NCBI GenBank assembly: GCA_028871345.1
Contig: JAGWNK010000019.1
Location: forward strand, 1 to 64,000
DNA: 64,000 nucleotides
Source of the DNA: Alphaproteobacteria bacterium
GTDB taxonomy: Bacteria > Pseudomonadota > Alphaproteobacteria > Micropepsales > Micropepsaceae
Reading direction: 5' to 3'
Shown here: piece by piece, positions 17,240-26,110 of the stretch
Numbering within the stretch: position 1 is the stretch's first letter
How the letters are laid out: each line of letters starts with the position of its first letter
Notes under the pieces: generated by a model
Told to the model about the DNA's origin: nothing
Seen by the model: the letters and a program-made list of their open reading frames with translations, nothing else
Database searches by the model: none
Position numbers and translations under genes: made by a program

Positions 17240-19585
17240 TCAGAATTGCTTCAGCAGGCGGTCGATGTAGTCGAGCTCTTCTTTCGGGCGACCCTGCTGG
17301 CCGGCGCGCCGGCGCAGTTCCTCCAGGATGTCGTGGGCGCGCTTGAGCGTCGAGGCGTCGGGGATGTTGAGATTTCCTCCCGTGCCGGCCCCCGTCGCAC
17401 CAGTCGCGTTGCCGACGGCGCGTCCGAAGGGGTCCGACTTGCCCTGCCCTTGTCCGCGTGATCCTGCCATGGATTCCGCGCCCTTGCGCAGCGCGTCGAG
17501 GACGTCCTTCTGCAGCGTAGTGGCGCGCGGAAAGTCCCCCATGCCGATGGCCTGCTGCGCCTGGTCCATCAATTTGCCTGCCTCATCGAGACTCTGCCGC
17601 GCGGGGCTGTTCTTGCCGCCGAACTGCTTGGCGACGCCGTTGAGATCGCTGTGCAGCTGGCCTTGCTGCTGCGACAGGCCTTTGGGGCCACCGTCTTTCG
17701 GGTCGCCGCGGCCCTGGCTTTGACGGAAGGTCTTGTCGAGCAGCATGCGCTGCTTGCCCATCAATTCGCCGAGCCCGCGCAACGCTTCGTTGTCGGCGGC
17801 GGTGCCGCCGGCGCCCCCTGTCGTCACGCGCGTGTTCTCGAGCAGTTGCTGCAGGAAAGCGAGGAGTTGCGCCGCCCTGGCCCGGTCGCCGTTCTGCGTA
17901 AGCTGCTCGATGGCCTTGAGCAGCGTCGCCAGGTCCTGTTCGCCAAGCACCTTAGCGTTCGGGTCCGACGCCGACGGATTCTGAGCTCCGTTCTGCGCCA
18001 TCGCGGTAAGGTACTGCTGCATCAGTTCCGCATAGCGCTGCAGCATCGCATCAATGTCTTCCTGCGGCGCGCCTTGGGCGAGCATCTGCGTGATCGCCTG
18101 CTGCATCCTTCGCAGCTGCTCCGCCATGGTGAGCAGGCCGCCCTGTTCCAGCGCCACGGCTGTCTGCCACAGAAGGTCTTCCACCCGTTCGAAGTCCGCC
18201 CGGCCGTCGGCGTATTTGAGGGCGTGGAACGCGTCGCGCAACGCCAGATAGACGGGCATGTGGCCTTCGTAAAAGTCTTGCGGCGCCAGAGTCAGGGCGT
18301 CGAGCGTTCGCAGCACCCGCGCCCGGGCCGGCTCGCCGATGCTCGCCAGGGCCTGCCGCTGCTCGATCAGCGCCCGCGCCAGCGGATCGGTGAACACGCG
18401 CTGCGGCAGCCTGAAGGTGACGGTGTTGCTGCTCGCGGTCTGTCCCGCCGCGTCCTCCGCCTCGAGCGTGATGTCGACCGGCAGCCCGGCATAGGGATGT
18501 TCGGTCAGGTCGCGATAGATCGTCTCCGACACCGCCTTGGCGGAGCGCTCCGGAAGCTGCAGGTCAAGGATGATCGGCGCTCCGTTGCGGCCATGCGGGC
18601 GGATGATCGCCTTGGCCGAGACGACGCCGTAATCGTCGCTCGCTTTGTAAGACAGTTTCAAGGCTTGGCGGTCGGTGGCCGAGGGCCGGCCGACGAACGC
18701 GATCGTTGGCTTGCGATCAGGAATGATCGCGATCTTCCAGCTCCCGATAGTGTGGCCGCCGGCGCGCACATGGACGTGTCCGGTGTCCTTGAGCGTTGCG
18801 GTGGCCGCGTATTCGCCGTCCCGGCCGTCGAAGCGCACGTCGTCGAGTGTCACCGACGGCGGATGATCGGCGCCATGCACGCGCAGATTCAGGACAGATC
18901 CTTGCGGCACGTGCAGCGTGTATGGCCCGTCCTTGGCGAGATAGATCGGGGCCTCGCCGGTGTAGGTCGGCGGATCGATCCAGGCATCGATCGTGGCGAT
19001 GCTGGCGGCGTCGGGCCCCAGCGCCGCCTGCAGGCGCCGGTTCCAGTCGGAGCCTGCGATGATCGCGCCGAAGGCGACGAGGGCCAGCACCACGAAGCGC
19101 AATCCTCGAGGATCGCGCTTGGCGAGGTCGGAATGCGGCAGCCTGAGGCGCATCCGCCGCACCGAGCGCAGCCGCAGCAGAAGATGGGCGCGCCACAATT
19201 CCTCGGCCACGGGATCGCCGCTGCCGGCGGCCAGGACGTCGTGTCCTTCCGAGACCGGGCGGTGCGCCAGGCCGCTGTCGCGTTCCAGCCGGCGGGCCCC
19301 GTCGTCCCAGTTGGGCCAGGTGAAATGCTGCAGATTGAAGTAGAGCGCCAGTGCGATGGCGGTCACGATCGCTGCCAGCAGCAGCGCGTGCAGCGGCCAG
19401 GGCATGGGCGCCAGGACATCGAACAATGCGACGGCGACCGCCAGCCCCGCAATGCCCGTGGCGGGCCACAGCAGCGGCCATATCCGTTCCCAGGCAACGA
19501 CCAGGCGAGCCGCCGCGATGCGGCGCGCGAAGCGATCAGGCTTCGAGCCAGCCGGGAATTCGGTCGGTTGCGAGTAACGCGTCAT
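17240..19585 (-). CDS. TIGR02302/DUF4175 family membrane protein
   Basis: This 781-residue protein carries two N-terminal transmembrane helices (residues about 30-85: LLWPATGIAGLAVAVALFDVL and LHALLLAAIVTAIALALYF). A large extracytoplasmic beta-rich region follows (WIDPPTYTGEAPIYLAK; SYKASDDYGVVSAKAII). The last 300 residues are Gln/Gly/Arg-rich and probably coiled (LEQGGLLTMAEQLRRMQQAITQML, then glycine-rich stretches). This order matches the alphaproteobacterial TIGR02302 family, which has no known function and is commonly near lysA. The start overlaps the end of lysA by 50 bp. Confidence 0.88.
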   Translation of the reverse strand: MTRYSQPTEFPAGSKPDRFARRIAAARLVVAWERIWPLLWPATGIAGLAVAVALFDVLAPMPWPLHALLLAAIVTAIALALYFNLQHFTWPNWDDGARRLERDSGLAHRPVSEGHDVLAAGSGDPVAEELWRAHLLLRLRSVRRMRLRLPHSDLAKRDPRGLRFVVLALVAFGAIIAGSDWNRRLQAALGPDAASIATIDAWIDPPTYTGEAPIYLAKDGPYTLHVPQGSVLNLRVHGADHPPSVTLDDVRFDGRDGEYAATATLKDTGHVHVRAGGHTIGSWKIAIIPDRKPTIAFVGRPSATDRQALKLSYKASDDYGVVSAKAIIRPHGRNGAPIILDLQLPERSAKAVSETIYRDLTEHPYAGLPVDITLEAEDAAGQTASSNTVTFRLPQRVFTDPLARALIEQRQALASIGEPARARVLRTLDALTLAPQDFYEGHMPVYLALRDAFHALKYADGRADFERVEDLLWQTAVALEQGGLLTMAEQLRRMQQAITQMLAQGAPQEDIDAMLQRYAELMQQYLTAMAQNGAQNPSASDPNAKVLGEQDLATLLKAIEQLTQNGDRARAAQLLAFLQQLLENTRVTTGGAGGTAADNEALRGLGELMGKQRMLLDKTFRQSQGRGDPKDGGPKGLSQQQGQLHSDLNGVAKQFGGKNSPARQSLDEAGKLMDQAQQAIGMGDFPRATTLQKDVLDALRKGAESMAGSRGQGQGKSDPFGRAVGNATGATGAGTGGNLNIPDASTLKRAHDILEELRRRAGQQGRPKEELDYIDRLLKQF

Positions 19586-20804
19586 CGTCCATCCGCGGCC
19601 TTACCACGGCCCAGTCGCCGTCCCTGACCAGCACCTCGGCCGCGGGCGGACGGGCATTGTAGGCGGATGACATGACTGCGCCATAGGCCCCGGCGCTCAA
19701 AATCGCCACGAGGTCGCCGTCCTTTAACCGTGGCAAGTCGCGGTCAGCCGCGAAAATGTCCGAGGTTTCACACACCGGCCCGACCACGTCGTAGCGCACG
19801 CGTTCCGCGTCGGGGCCCGGTTCGCGCACCGCGACGATGTCGTGGAAGGCGTCGTACATGGCGGGCCGCACCAAGTCGTTCATTCCGGCGTCGACGATGA
19901 GGAAGGTCTTGCCTTCGCCCTTTTTCACATAGATCACGCGGGCGACGAGGATGCCGGCGTTGGCGGCGATCATCCGGCCGGGCTCCAGGATCAGCCGGGC
20001 ATGCGTCGAGTCCACCGCCTCGCGCACCATGGCGCCGTAGGCATGCGGCAGCGGCGGAGGTTCGTTGTCGGCGCGGTACGGCACGCCCAGCCCCCCGCCC
20101 AGGTCGATGCGGCCGATCGCATGGCCGTCGCCGCGCAACTGTCCCACCAGTTCCACCACGCGCCGGAAGGCCGCCTCGAAGGGCGCGAGATCGGTGATCT
20201 GGCTGCCGATATGCACGTCGACGCCGACGATCTCGATGGCCTTGAGCTTAGCTGCCTCGGCATAGACGGCGCGCGCTCGCGACCAGGGAATGCCAAACTT
20301 GGTCTCGGAATGGCCCGTGGAGATCTTCGCGTGAGTCTTTGCGTCCACGCCCGGATTGATGCGGAAGGCGACCGGCGCCCGCAGGCCGAGGCTTGCCGCA
20401 GTCTCGTCCAGGGCACGCAGCTCAGGCTCGCTCTCGACGTTGAACTGGTAGATCCCCGCTTGCAGGGCGGCGCAGAGCTCGACCTTGGTCTTGCCGACGC
20501 CCGAGAACACGATCTTGGAGGCGGGAATGCCCGCCTTCAGCGCTTTCCTCAACTCGCCGCCCGAGACGACGTCGGCACCGGCGCCTTGCCTCGCCAGGGT
20601 CTTCAGGACCGCCAGATTGCCATTTGCCTTCACCGAAAAGGCGATCAGTGTGTCCTTGGAAAAGGCTTCTGCGAAGACGCGGTAATGGCGCTCCAGGGTC
20701 GCCGTCGAATAGCAGTAGAACGGCGTGCCGACCTTGTCGGCCAGCGCGGCCAGATCCACCTCCTCGGCGTGGAGCACACCATCGCGGTACGAGAAATGAT
20801 TCAT
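19536..20804 (-). CDS. lysA: Diaminopimelate decarboxylase
   Basis: This 422-residue PLP enzyme makes L-lysine from meso-diaminopimelate, the last lysine step. It has the N-terminal signature TPFYCYSTATLERHYRVFAEAF, the PLP lysine in LIAFSVKANGN (Lys about 60), HIGSQI, DLGGGLGVPY, the EPGRMIAANAG motif and the substrate-cysteine motif GPVCETSDIFAADRDLP. The ATG at 20804 ([16 protein letters not shown]) overlaps the lptM stop as ATGA, which excludes the longer open frame that runs through lptM in another frame. Confidence 0.95.
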   Translation of the reverse strand: MNHFSYRDGVLHAEEVDLAALADKVGTPFYCYSTATLERHYRVFAEAFSKDTLIAFSVKANGNLAVLKTLARQGAGADVVSGGELRKALKAGIPASKIVFSGVGKTKVELCAALQAGIYQFNVESEPELRALDETAASLGLRAPVAFRINPGVDAKTHAKISTGHSETKFGIPWSRARAVYAEAAKLKAIEIVGVDVHIGSQITDLAPFEAAFRRVVELVGQLRGDGHAIGRIDLGGGLGVPYRADNEPPPLPHAYGAMVREAVDSTHARLILEPGRMIAANAGILVARVIYVKKGEGKTFLIVDAGMNDLVRPAMYDAFHDIVAVREPGPDAERVRYDVVGPVCETSDIFAADRDLPRLKDGDLVAILSAGAYGAVMSSAYNARPPAAEVLVRDGDWAVVRPRMDDDALLATDRIPGWLEA

Positions 20805-20950
20805 CGGCCCATCGGAGAAGGCGGCCTGGAGGGATCCTTCTCGCTCTTCTGCGTCGGCTGACCGTCCGGCTTCAACAAGTCGCTTTTCACGCCGCAGCCG
20901 GCGGCAATCAGCAGCAGGGCGAGGGCGAGCACAATCCGCAAAGGCTTCAT
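20801..20950 (-). CDS. lptM: LptM-type small lipoprotein
   Basis: This 49-residue protein reads [20 protein letters not shown] with a lipobox (IAAGC, lipidated Cys19), followed by a short polar tail rich in Pro, Lys and Ser ([19 protein letters not shown]). LptM (YifL) lipoproteins help the LPS translocon LptD fold and form its native disulphides. In alphaproteobacteria a gene of this shape sits between argH and lysA, exactly as here. Both ends overlap the neighbours as ATGA (argH stop/lptM start and lptM stop/lysA start), strong evidence that it is translated. It is too short for many gene finders. Confidence 0.85.
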   Translation of the reverse strand: MKPLRIVLALALLLIAAGCGVKSDLLKPDGQPTQKSEKDPSRPPSPMGR

Positions 20951-22329
20951 GGCAGTCTCTTTCCCCAGAGGATGATCTGTTCGCGCACGCGTTCGGGCGC
21001 CGTTCCGCCATAGCTCATGCGCGAAGCGACGGACGCCTCCAGGCTGAGCACGTTGAGAACGTCGGCCGTGATGGCGGGTTCGATCGCCTGCATCTCGGCG
21101 AGCGGCAGCTTGTCGAGGTCGAGTTTCAGTTCCTCGGCGTGCTTGACGATGGCGCCGGCGATGTGATGCGCCTCGCGGAAGGGCTTCTGCAGCACGCGCA
21201 CCAGCCAGTCGGCGAGATCGGTGGCGGTGGGATAGCCCGCATTGGCTGCCGCCCGCATGGCCTCGGCGTTGACCGCGAGATCCGCGATCATTCCCGTCAT
21301 CACGGCCAGCGACCGCTCGAGCGTATCGGCCGCGTCGAAGACGCGCTCCTTGTCCTCCTGCAGGTCGCTGCCATAGGCGAGAACCAGACCCTTCACCACC
21401 GTGGCCAGCGCCACGAAATCGCCCAGCACGCGGCCCGTCTTGCCGCGCACCAGTTCGGCGGCATCAGGGTTGCGCTTTTGCGGCATGATCGAGGAGCCGG
21501 TGGTGAAGGCGTCAGACAGGCGCACGAAGCGGAACTGCGGCGAGCACCATTGCACCAGTTCGCCCGCCAGCTTCGAGAGGTGCGTGGCCGCGATCGTCGC
21601 CGCGGCGAGGTACTCCAGCGCGAAGTCGCGCGCCGACACCGCGTCGAGCGAATTGCGCATGGGTCGGGCAAACCCCAGCGCCCGCGCCACGGTCTCGCGG
21701 TCCACGGGGAACGACGTGCCGGCCAGCGCAGCCGAGCCCAGCGGACATTCATTGAGCCGCTTCTGCGCGTCGGCGAATCGGTCGCGGTCACGCCCGAACA
21801 TCTCCGCGTAGGCGAGGCAGTGATGGCCGAAGGTCACCGGCTGGGCGCCCTGCATGTGCGTGAAACCGGGCATGATGGTGGCGGTGTGCTCGCCGGCCCG
21901 CTTCACCAGCGTGCCAATCAGTTCGGTGAGCTTTCCGTCGGCCCTCTCGCAGGCGGCGCGCACCCACAGGCGGAAATCGGTCGCCACCTGGTCGTTGCGC
22001 GAGCGCGCCGTGTGCAAGCGCCCCGCGGCGGGGCCCACGATCTCGGCCAGTCGCGCTTCGATGTTGAGGTGGATGTCCTCCAAATCCCGGCGAAACGCGA
22101 ATTTGCCTTCGGCGATCTCGGCGGCGACGGCGTCCAGGCCCTTAAGGATGACGTCGGCGTCCGTCTTGGAAATGATGCCTTGGCTCGCCAGCATGCGGGC
22201 GTGGGCACGCGACCCGGCGAGGTCCTGCTCAGCCAGGCGTTTGTCGAAATCGATGGAGGGCGTAAACTCCTCCATGATCTTGGCGGGCCCGCCCTCGAAG
22301 CGTCCGCCCCACATCTTGTTCGCAACCAT
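20947..22329 (-). CDS. argH: Argininosuccinate lyase
   Basis: This 460-residue enzyme cleaves argininosuccinate to arginine and fumarate. It shows [12 protein letters not shown] at the N-terminus, [41 protein letters not shown], the [14 protein letters not shown] loop and the superfamily signature [22 protein letters not shown]. It is the first gene of argH-lptM-lysA-DUF4175. Its ATG is only nine bases from the GTG of the divergent tlpA gene, so promoters for one or both must lie inside the neighbouring coding region. Confidence 0.95.
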   Translation of the reverse strand: MVANKMWGGRFEGGPAKIMEEFTPSIDFDKRLAEQDLAGSRAHARMLASQGIISKTDADVILKGLDAVAAEIAEGKFAFRRDLEDIHLNIEARLAEIVGPAAGRLHTARSRNDQVATDFRLWVRAACERADGKLTELIGTLVKRAGEHTATIMPGFTHMQGAQPVTFGHHCLAYAEMFGRDRDRFADAQKRLNECPLGSAALAGTSFPVDRETVARALGFARPMRNSLDAVSARDFALEYLAAATIAATHLSKLAGELVQWCSPQFRFVRLSDAFTTGSSIMPQKRNPDAAELVRGKTGRVLGDFVALATVVKGLVLAYGSDLQEDKERVFDAADTLERSLAVMTGMIADLAVNAEAMRAAANAGYPTATDLADWLVRVLQKPFREAHHIAGAIVKHAEELKLDLDKLPLAEMQAIEPAITADVLNVLSLEASVASRMSYGGTAPERVREQIILWGKRLP

Positions 22330-22338
22330 GAGACGCCC

Positions 22339-22902
22339 GTGACCTTTCCCCGCCTTCGCTCCGTCACCATTGCGGCCGCGGTCGGAGCGGTCGCGCTCCT
22401 GGGGGTTCTATATTGGATGGCGGCGGTTTCTGTCCACGCGCCGCCGGCGACTCTGGCTGCGCTCCGCCTCGTGAAACCGCCAAAACCAGCCCCGGCCGTG
22501 GTGTTCACCGACGCCGGCGGGTCGGCGCACAGTCTATCGGAGTTCCGGGGGAAAGTTGTCCTTCTCAACCTCTGGGCCACTTGGTGCGCCCCCTGCGTGC
22601 AGGAACTTCCCGCGTTGGCCGCCCTGCAAAAAGGGCTGCCGCGCGGCCGTTTCATCGTGGTGCCGGTTAACGTGGGACGCGAAGGCGGCATCGGCCAGGA
22701 TTTCTTCAAGGCCCACGGGGCGGGCGGCCTTACCGGCTATGTCGATGCGAATTCCTCGCTGTTTCGGGCCTTCGGCGCTTATGGCCTGCCGATGAGCGTG
22801 CTGATCGATGCGCAGGGACGCGAGATCGCCCGCGCCATGGGCCCTGCCGACTGGTCGGCCCCGGATTCGGTCGAATACTTCAAGCGGTTGTCGGGGTCTT
22901 AG
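22339..22902 (+). CDS. TlpA-type membrane-anchored thiol-disulphide oxidoreductase
   Basis: This 187-residue protein has an N-terminal membrane anchor ([20 protein letters not shown]) and a periplasmic thioredoxin domain with the redox motif WATWCAPC (Cys83 and Cys86) and the cis-proline in [10 protein letters not shown]. It probably reduces apo-cytochrome c or CuA thiols in cytochrome maturation. The GTG at 22339 is the only start that keeps the anchor; an internal ATG at 22415 would remove it. It is convergent and overlapping (4 bp) with the hydroxyacyl-CoA dehydrogenase gene. Confidence 0.9.
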   Translation: MTFPRLRSVTIAAAVGAVALLGVLYWMAAVSVHAPPATLAALRLVKPPKPAPAVVFTDAGGSAHSLSEFRGKVVLLNLWATWCAPCVQELPALAALQKGLPRGRFIVVPVNVGREGGIGQDFFKAHGAGGLTGYVDANSSLFRAFGAYGLPMSVLIDAQGREIARAMGPADWSAPDSVEYFKRLSGS

Positions 22903-23774
22903 CGGGTCGGCACGGGGTGCTCGCCGCGGTAATCGTAGAAGCCGCGCCCCGTCTTGCGGCCGAGCCAGCCGGCTTCGACATACTTCACCAGCAGCGGGCA
23001 GGGACGGTACTTGGAGTCTGCCAAGCCTTCATAAAGTACCTGCATCACCGACAGGCAGGTGTCCAGCCCGATGAAATCGGCCAATTGCAGGGGGCCCATC
23101 GGGTGGTTGGCGCCCAGCCGCATGGCCGTGTCGATGGCCTCCACGTTGCCCACGCCCTCGTAGAGCGTGTAGACGGCCTCGTTGATCATCGGCAGCAGGA
23201 TGCGGTTGACGATGAAGGCCGGAAAATCCTCGGCATAGGCCGCCGTCTTGCCCACGCGCTTCACGATGTCGAGCGCCACCTGATAGGTGGCGTCGTCGGT
23301 GGCGATGCCGCGGATGACCTCAACCAGCTGCATCACCGGAACCGGATTCATGAAATGCAGGCCGATGAAGCGCTCGGGCCGGTCGGTGGCCGAGCCCAGC
23401 CGCGTCACCGAGATCGACGAGGTGTTGGTGGCGATCATGGCCGTGGGCGACAGCCTCGGACACAGATCCTGGTAGATCTTGCGCTTGATGGACTCGTCTT
23501 CGGTGGCGGCCTCGATCACCAGATCGCGGTCCTTGAGATCGTCGAGACCGGTCGAGGTGTGGATGCGCGCCAGGGCGGGTTCGATATCGCTGTCCGTGAT
23601 GAGGCCGCGATGGGCTTGGCGCTGCATGTTCTTGCGGATGACCGCGGTGGCGCGCCCGAGCTGGTCGGCGTTGATATCCTCGAGAACGACGTCGTACCCG
23701 GCAAGAGCCAGGACGTGGGCGATCCCGTTGCCCATTTGACCGGCGCCGATGACTCCGATTCGGTCGATGCTCAT
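22899..23774 (-). CDS. 3-hydroxybutyryl-CoA dehydrogenase
   Basis: This 291-residue enzyme interconverts acetoacetyl-CoA and 3-hydroxybutyryl-CoA using NAD(P). Its Rossmann start is [30 protein letters not shown]; then follow [11 protein letters not shown], the catalytic histidine in [15 protein letters not shown] and the C-terminal domain [21 protein letters not shown] and [24 protein letters not shown]. It ends the etfB-etfA block, consistent with fatty acid or polyhydroxybutyrate metabolism. Confidence 0.94.
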   Translation of the reverse strand: MSIDRIGVIGAGQMGNGIAHVLALAGYDVVLEDINADQLGRATAVIRKNMQRQAHRGLITDSDIEPALARIHTSTGLDDLKDRDLVIEAATEDESIKRKIYQDLCPRLSPTAMIATNTSSISVTRLGSATDRPERFIGLHFMNPVPVMQLVEVIRGIATDDATYQVALDIVKRVGKTAAYAEDFPAFIVNRILLPMINEAVYTLYEGVGNVEAIDTAMRLGANHPMGPLQLADFIGLDTCLSVMQVLYEGLADSKYRPCPLLVKYVEAGWLGRKTGRGFYDYRGEHPVPTR

Positions 23775-23784
23775 GCGAGTGCCC

Positions 23785-24729
23785 CTAATAGCCGCGCTTC
23801 GTCAGTTCCTGCTCCATCTCCGGCATTGCCTGGAACAGGTCGGCCACGAGGCCGTAATCGGCGACCTGGAAGATGGGCGCTTCTTCGTCCTTGTTGATGG
23901 CAGCGATGACCTTGGAATCCTTCATCCCCGCCAGATGCTGGATCGCGCCGGAAATGCCGACCGCGATGTAGAGCTCGGGCGCCACCACCTTGCCGGTCTG
24001 CCCGACCTGATAGTCGTTGGGCACGAAGCCGGCATCGACGGCCGCACGGCTCGCGCCGACAGCGGCGTGCAGCTTGTCGGCCACGCGCTCGAGAAGCGCG
24101 AAGTTTTCGCCCGACTGCAGCCCGCGCCCGCCCGAGATGATGATCTTGGCCGAGGTCAGTTCCGGCCGCTCCGACTTCGAAAGAGCTTCACCCACGAAGG
24201 AAGATGATGCGGCGACGTCTGCCGGTGCCACGCTCTGCACCGGCGCCGAACCCGAGTCTTCTGCGGGCTTGAAGGCGGTGGAGCGCACCGTGATGACTTT
24301 CTTGCCCGGACCGGCCTGCACCGTCTGGATGGCGTTGCCGGCATAGATCGGCCGCTCGAAGGTATCGGGCGACACGACCTTCAGCACTTCCGAGATCTGC
24401 GCGACGTCGAGCCTGGCCGCGACCCGCGGCAGAATGTTCTTCCCGTTGGTCGTCGCCGGCGCCAGGATGACGTCATAGTCCTTGGCCAGCGACAGGATCA
24501 GCGCAGCCATCGGTTCGGCCAGCGCGTGGGCATAGCGCGCGTCGTCGACCACCAGGATCTTCTCGGCGCCCCGCAGCTTCGCGGCCGCCTGCGCCGCAGC
24601 CGCACAATCCTGACCTGCCACCAGTACATGGACCGGCGCCCCGAGCTGGGTGGCGGCTGTGACCGCTTTTGCCGTTGCATCCTTGAGCGTGGCATTGTCG
24701 TGTTCGGCGAGGACCAGCGACGTCATCAC
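23785..24729 (-). CDS. etfA: Electron transfer flavoprotein subunit alpha
   Basis: This 314-residue subunit has the variable N-terminal domain ([34 protein letters not shown]) and the FAD-binding C-terminal domain with the ETF alpha signature: [36 protein letters not shown], followed by [29 protein letters not shown]. With EtfB it carries electrons from acyl-CoA dehydrogenases to ETF-ubiquinone oxidoreductase. Its ATG overlaps the etfB stop by four bases, supporting coupled synthesis of the heterodimer. Confidence 0.95.
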   Translation of the reverse strand: MMTSLVLAEHDNATLKDATAKAVTAATQLGAPVHVLVAGQDCAAAAQAAAKLRGAEKILVVDDARYAHALAEPMAALILSLAKDYDVILAPATTNGKNILPRVAARLDVAQISEVLKVVSPDTFERPIYAGNAIQTVQAGPGKKVITVRSTAFKPAEDSGSAPVQSVAPADVAASSSFVGEALSKSERPELTSAKIIISGGRGLQSGENFALLERVADKLHAAVGASRAAVDAGFVPNDYQVGQTGKVVAPELYIAVGISGAIQHLAGMKDSKVIAAINKDEEAPIFQVADYGLVADLFQAMPEMEQELTKRGY

Positions 24730-25475
24730 AGGACTCCCGCTTCGTTCTTCAGCTTGTCCAGCAGCTCGCCCACGCTCTTCACCTTGACGCCCGCCTGCCG
24801 CTTGGGCGGCTCGGCGACCTTGAGCACCTTGAGCCGCGGCGCGGCGTCGACGCCGAGCTCGGCAGGCGTCTTCTCGACAATAGGTTTCTTCTTGGCTTTC
24901 ATGATGTTCGGCAGCGATGCGTAGCGCGGCTCGTTAAGCCGCAGATCCGTGGTCATCACCGCCGGCAGCCTGATCTCGACCGTCTGCAGGCCTCCGTCGA
25001 TCTCGCGTTCGACGGTCGCCTTGCCGTCGCCCAGTTCCAGCTTGTGGGCGAAGGTCGCCTGCGGCCAGTCGTTGAGCGCCGCCAGCATCTGGCCGGTCTG
25101 GTTGGAATCGTCGTCGATCGCCTGCTTGCCCGTGATCACCAGGTCGGGCTTCTCGCCGTCGCAGAGCGCCTTGAGGATCTTGGCGACCGCCAGGGGTTCG
25201 GTGTCGCCTTCGGCTTTCACAAGGATGCCGCGGTCGGCGCCCATGGCCAGGGCGGTGCGGATTGTCTCGCAGGCCTGGGCCGGACCGATGGAGACGGCGA
25301 CGACCTCGGTGACCTTGCCCTTCTCCTTCAAACGAACGGCTTCTTCGACGGCGATCTCGTCGAAGGGATTCATCGACATCTTGACGTTGGCGAGTTCCAC
25401 ACCCGACTGGTCGGCTTTGACGCGGACCTTCACGTTGTAATCAATCACCCGCTTGACGGGCACCAGAACCTTCAT
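24726..25475 (-). CDS. etfB: Electron transfer flavoprotein subunit beta
   Basis: This 249-residue AMP-binding subunit of ETF starts [20 protein letters not shown] and carries [21 protein letters not shown], the [29 protein letters not shown] segment, [20 protein letters not shown] and [44 protein letters not shown]. All are normal for group I ETF. I chose the ATG at 25475 because the frame upstream has no family match. It leads an etfB-etfA-hydroxyacyl-CoA dehydrogenase operon. Confidence 0.95.
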   Translation of the reverse strand: MKVLVPVKRVIDYNVKVRVKADQSGVELANVKMSMNPFDEIAVEEAVRLKEKGKVTEVVAVSIGPAQACETIRTALAMGADRGILVKAEGDTEPLAVAKILKALCDGEKPDLVITGKQAIDDDSNQTGQMLAALNDWPQATFAHKLELGDGKATVEREIDGGLQTVEIRLPAVMTTDLRLNEPRYASLPNIMKAKKKPIVEKTPAELGVDAAPRLKVLKVAEPPKRQAGVKVKSVGELLDKLKNEAGVL

Positions 25476-25711
25476 GGCGTCCGAGGATCCCTGTTGAGTG
25501 GCCCGGCAATGAACAGTCTTTGCTGCCGTCCGCAACGCAGGCGGAGGTCTCTGTTCCGAGCCATTCCGAGTTTGTGCGGCGCAAAAGCTAGGCCTGCCTC
25601 CGTTGCCGTGTCAACGAAGGAGACCTAGCTATGCCCACGCTTTATGAAGGGTGAAGCAGAAATGCTGCATCGCACAAAAGTCGGCGCGTGCGGCTTTCCG
25701 CCGCGGCACTG

Positions 25712-26110
25712 CTACTTCTTGGTGTGCAGGTACGCGATGACGTTATGCACGTCGTCGGGGTTCGACAGGCCGGCAAAGGTCATCCGGGTTCCCGGCACCA
25801 ATTTCTGCGGATTCGCGACCCACTGTGCCAGCTTATCGTCGGTCCAGGTGATGCCGGAGCTCTTCAGCGCCGTGGAGTAGGAGAAGTTGGGCAGCGCCGC
25901 CGACTTGCGCCCTACGACGTCGAACAGATTGGGGCCGAGCCGGTTGCCGGCGCCCTGATCGGCCGTATGGCACATGGCGCAACGCTGGAAGACCGCAGCG
26001 CCTTTGGCTGCGTCTCCCGCCGAAGGACTAACCGACATCGCCAGCGCCGGGCTGGCCAGAAGGGCGGCCACGGCGGCCATGCCCAGGACTGATGCTAGAG
26101 AGCGAACCAT
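25712..26110 (-). CDS. Periplasmic class I cytochrome c
   Basis: This 132-residue protein has a Sec signal peptide (cleavage near PALA, residue 24) and one haem site, CAMCH (Cys44, Cys47, His48). It then shows GAGNRLGPNLFDVVGRK and the distal methionine in PGTRMTFAGL (Met about 110), the arrangement of cytochrome c2-type carriers. It is the second gene of a two-gene unit with the cytochrome-barrel protein, overlapping its 3' end by 16 bp. It may accept electrons from that protein in the periplasm and pass them to an oxidase or reaction centre; this is inferred from context. Confidence 0.92.
   Translation of the reverse strand: MVRSLASVLGMAAVAALLASPALAMSVSPSAGDAAKGAAVFQRCAMCHTADQGAGNRLGPNLFDVVGRKSAALPNFSYSTALKSSGITWTDDKLAQWVANPQKLVPGTRMTFAGLSNPDDVHNVIAYLHTKK

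Noticed and set aside
17651-19627. Long plus-strand open frame (about 658 codons) opposite the DUF4175 gene
   Set aside because: No domain or signal features and the same Arg/His-rich shadow composition; the minus strand has the known TIGR02302 layout.
25690-25704. GCGGC/GCCGC hairpin after the cytochrome c gene as terminator
   Set aside because: The stem is only five base pairs and is not directly followed by a T-run, so I did not list it. The rest of the gap 25476-25711 shows nothing clear.
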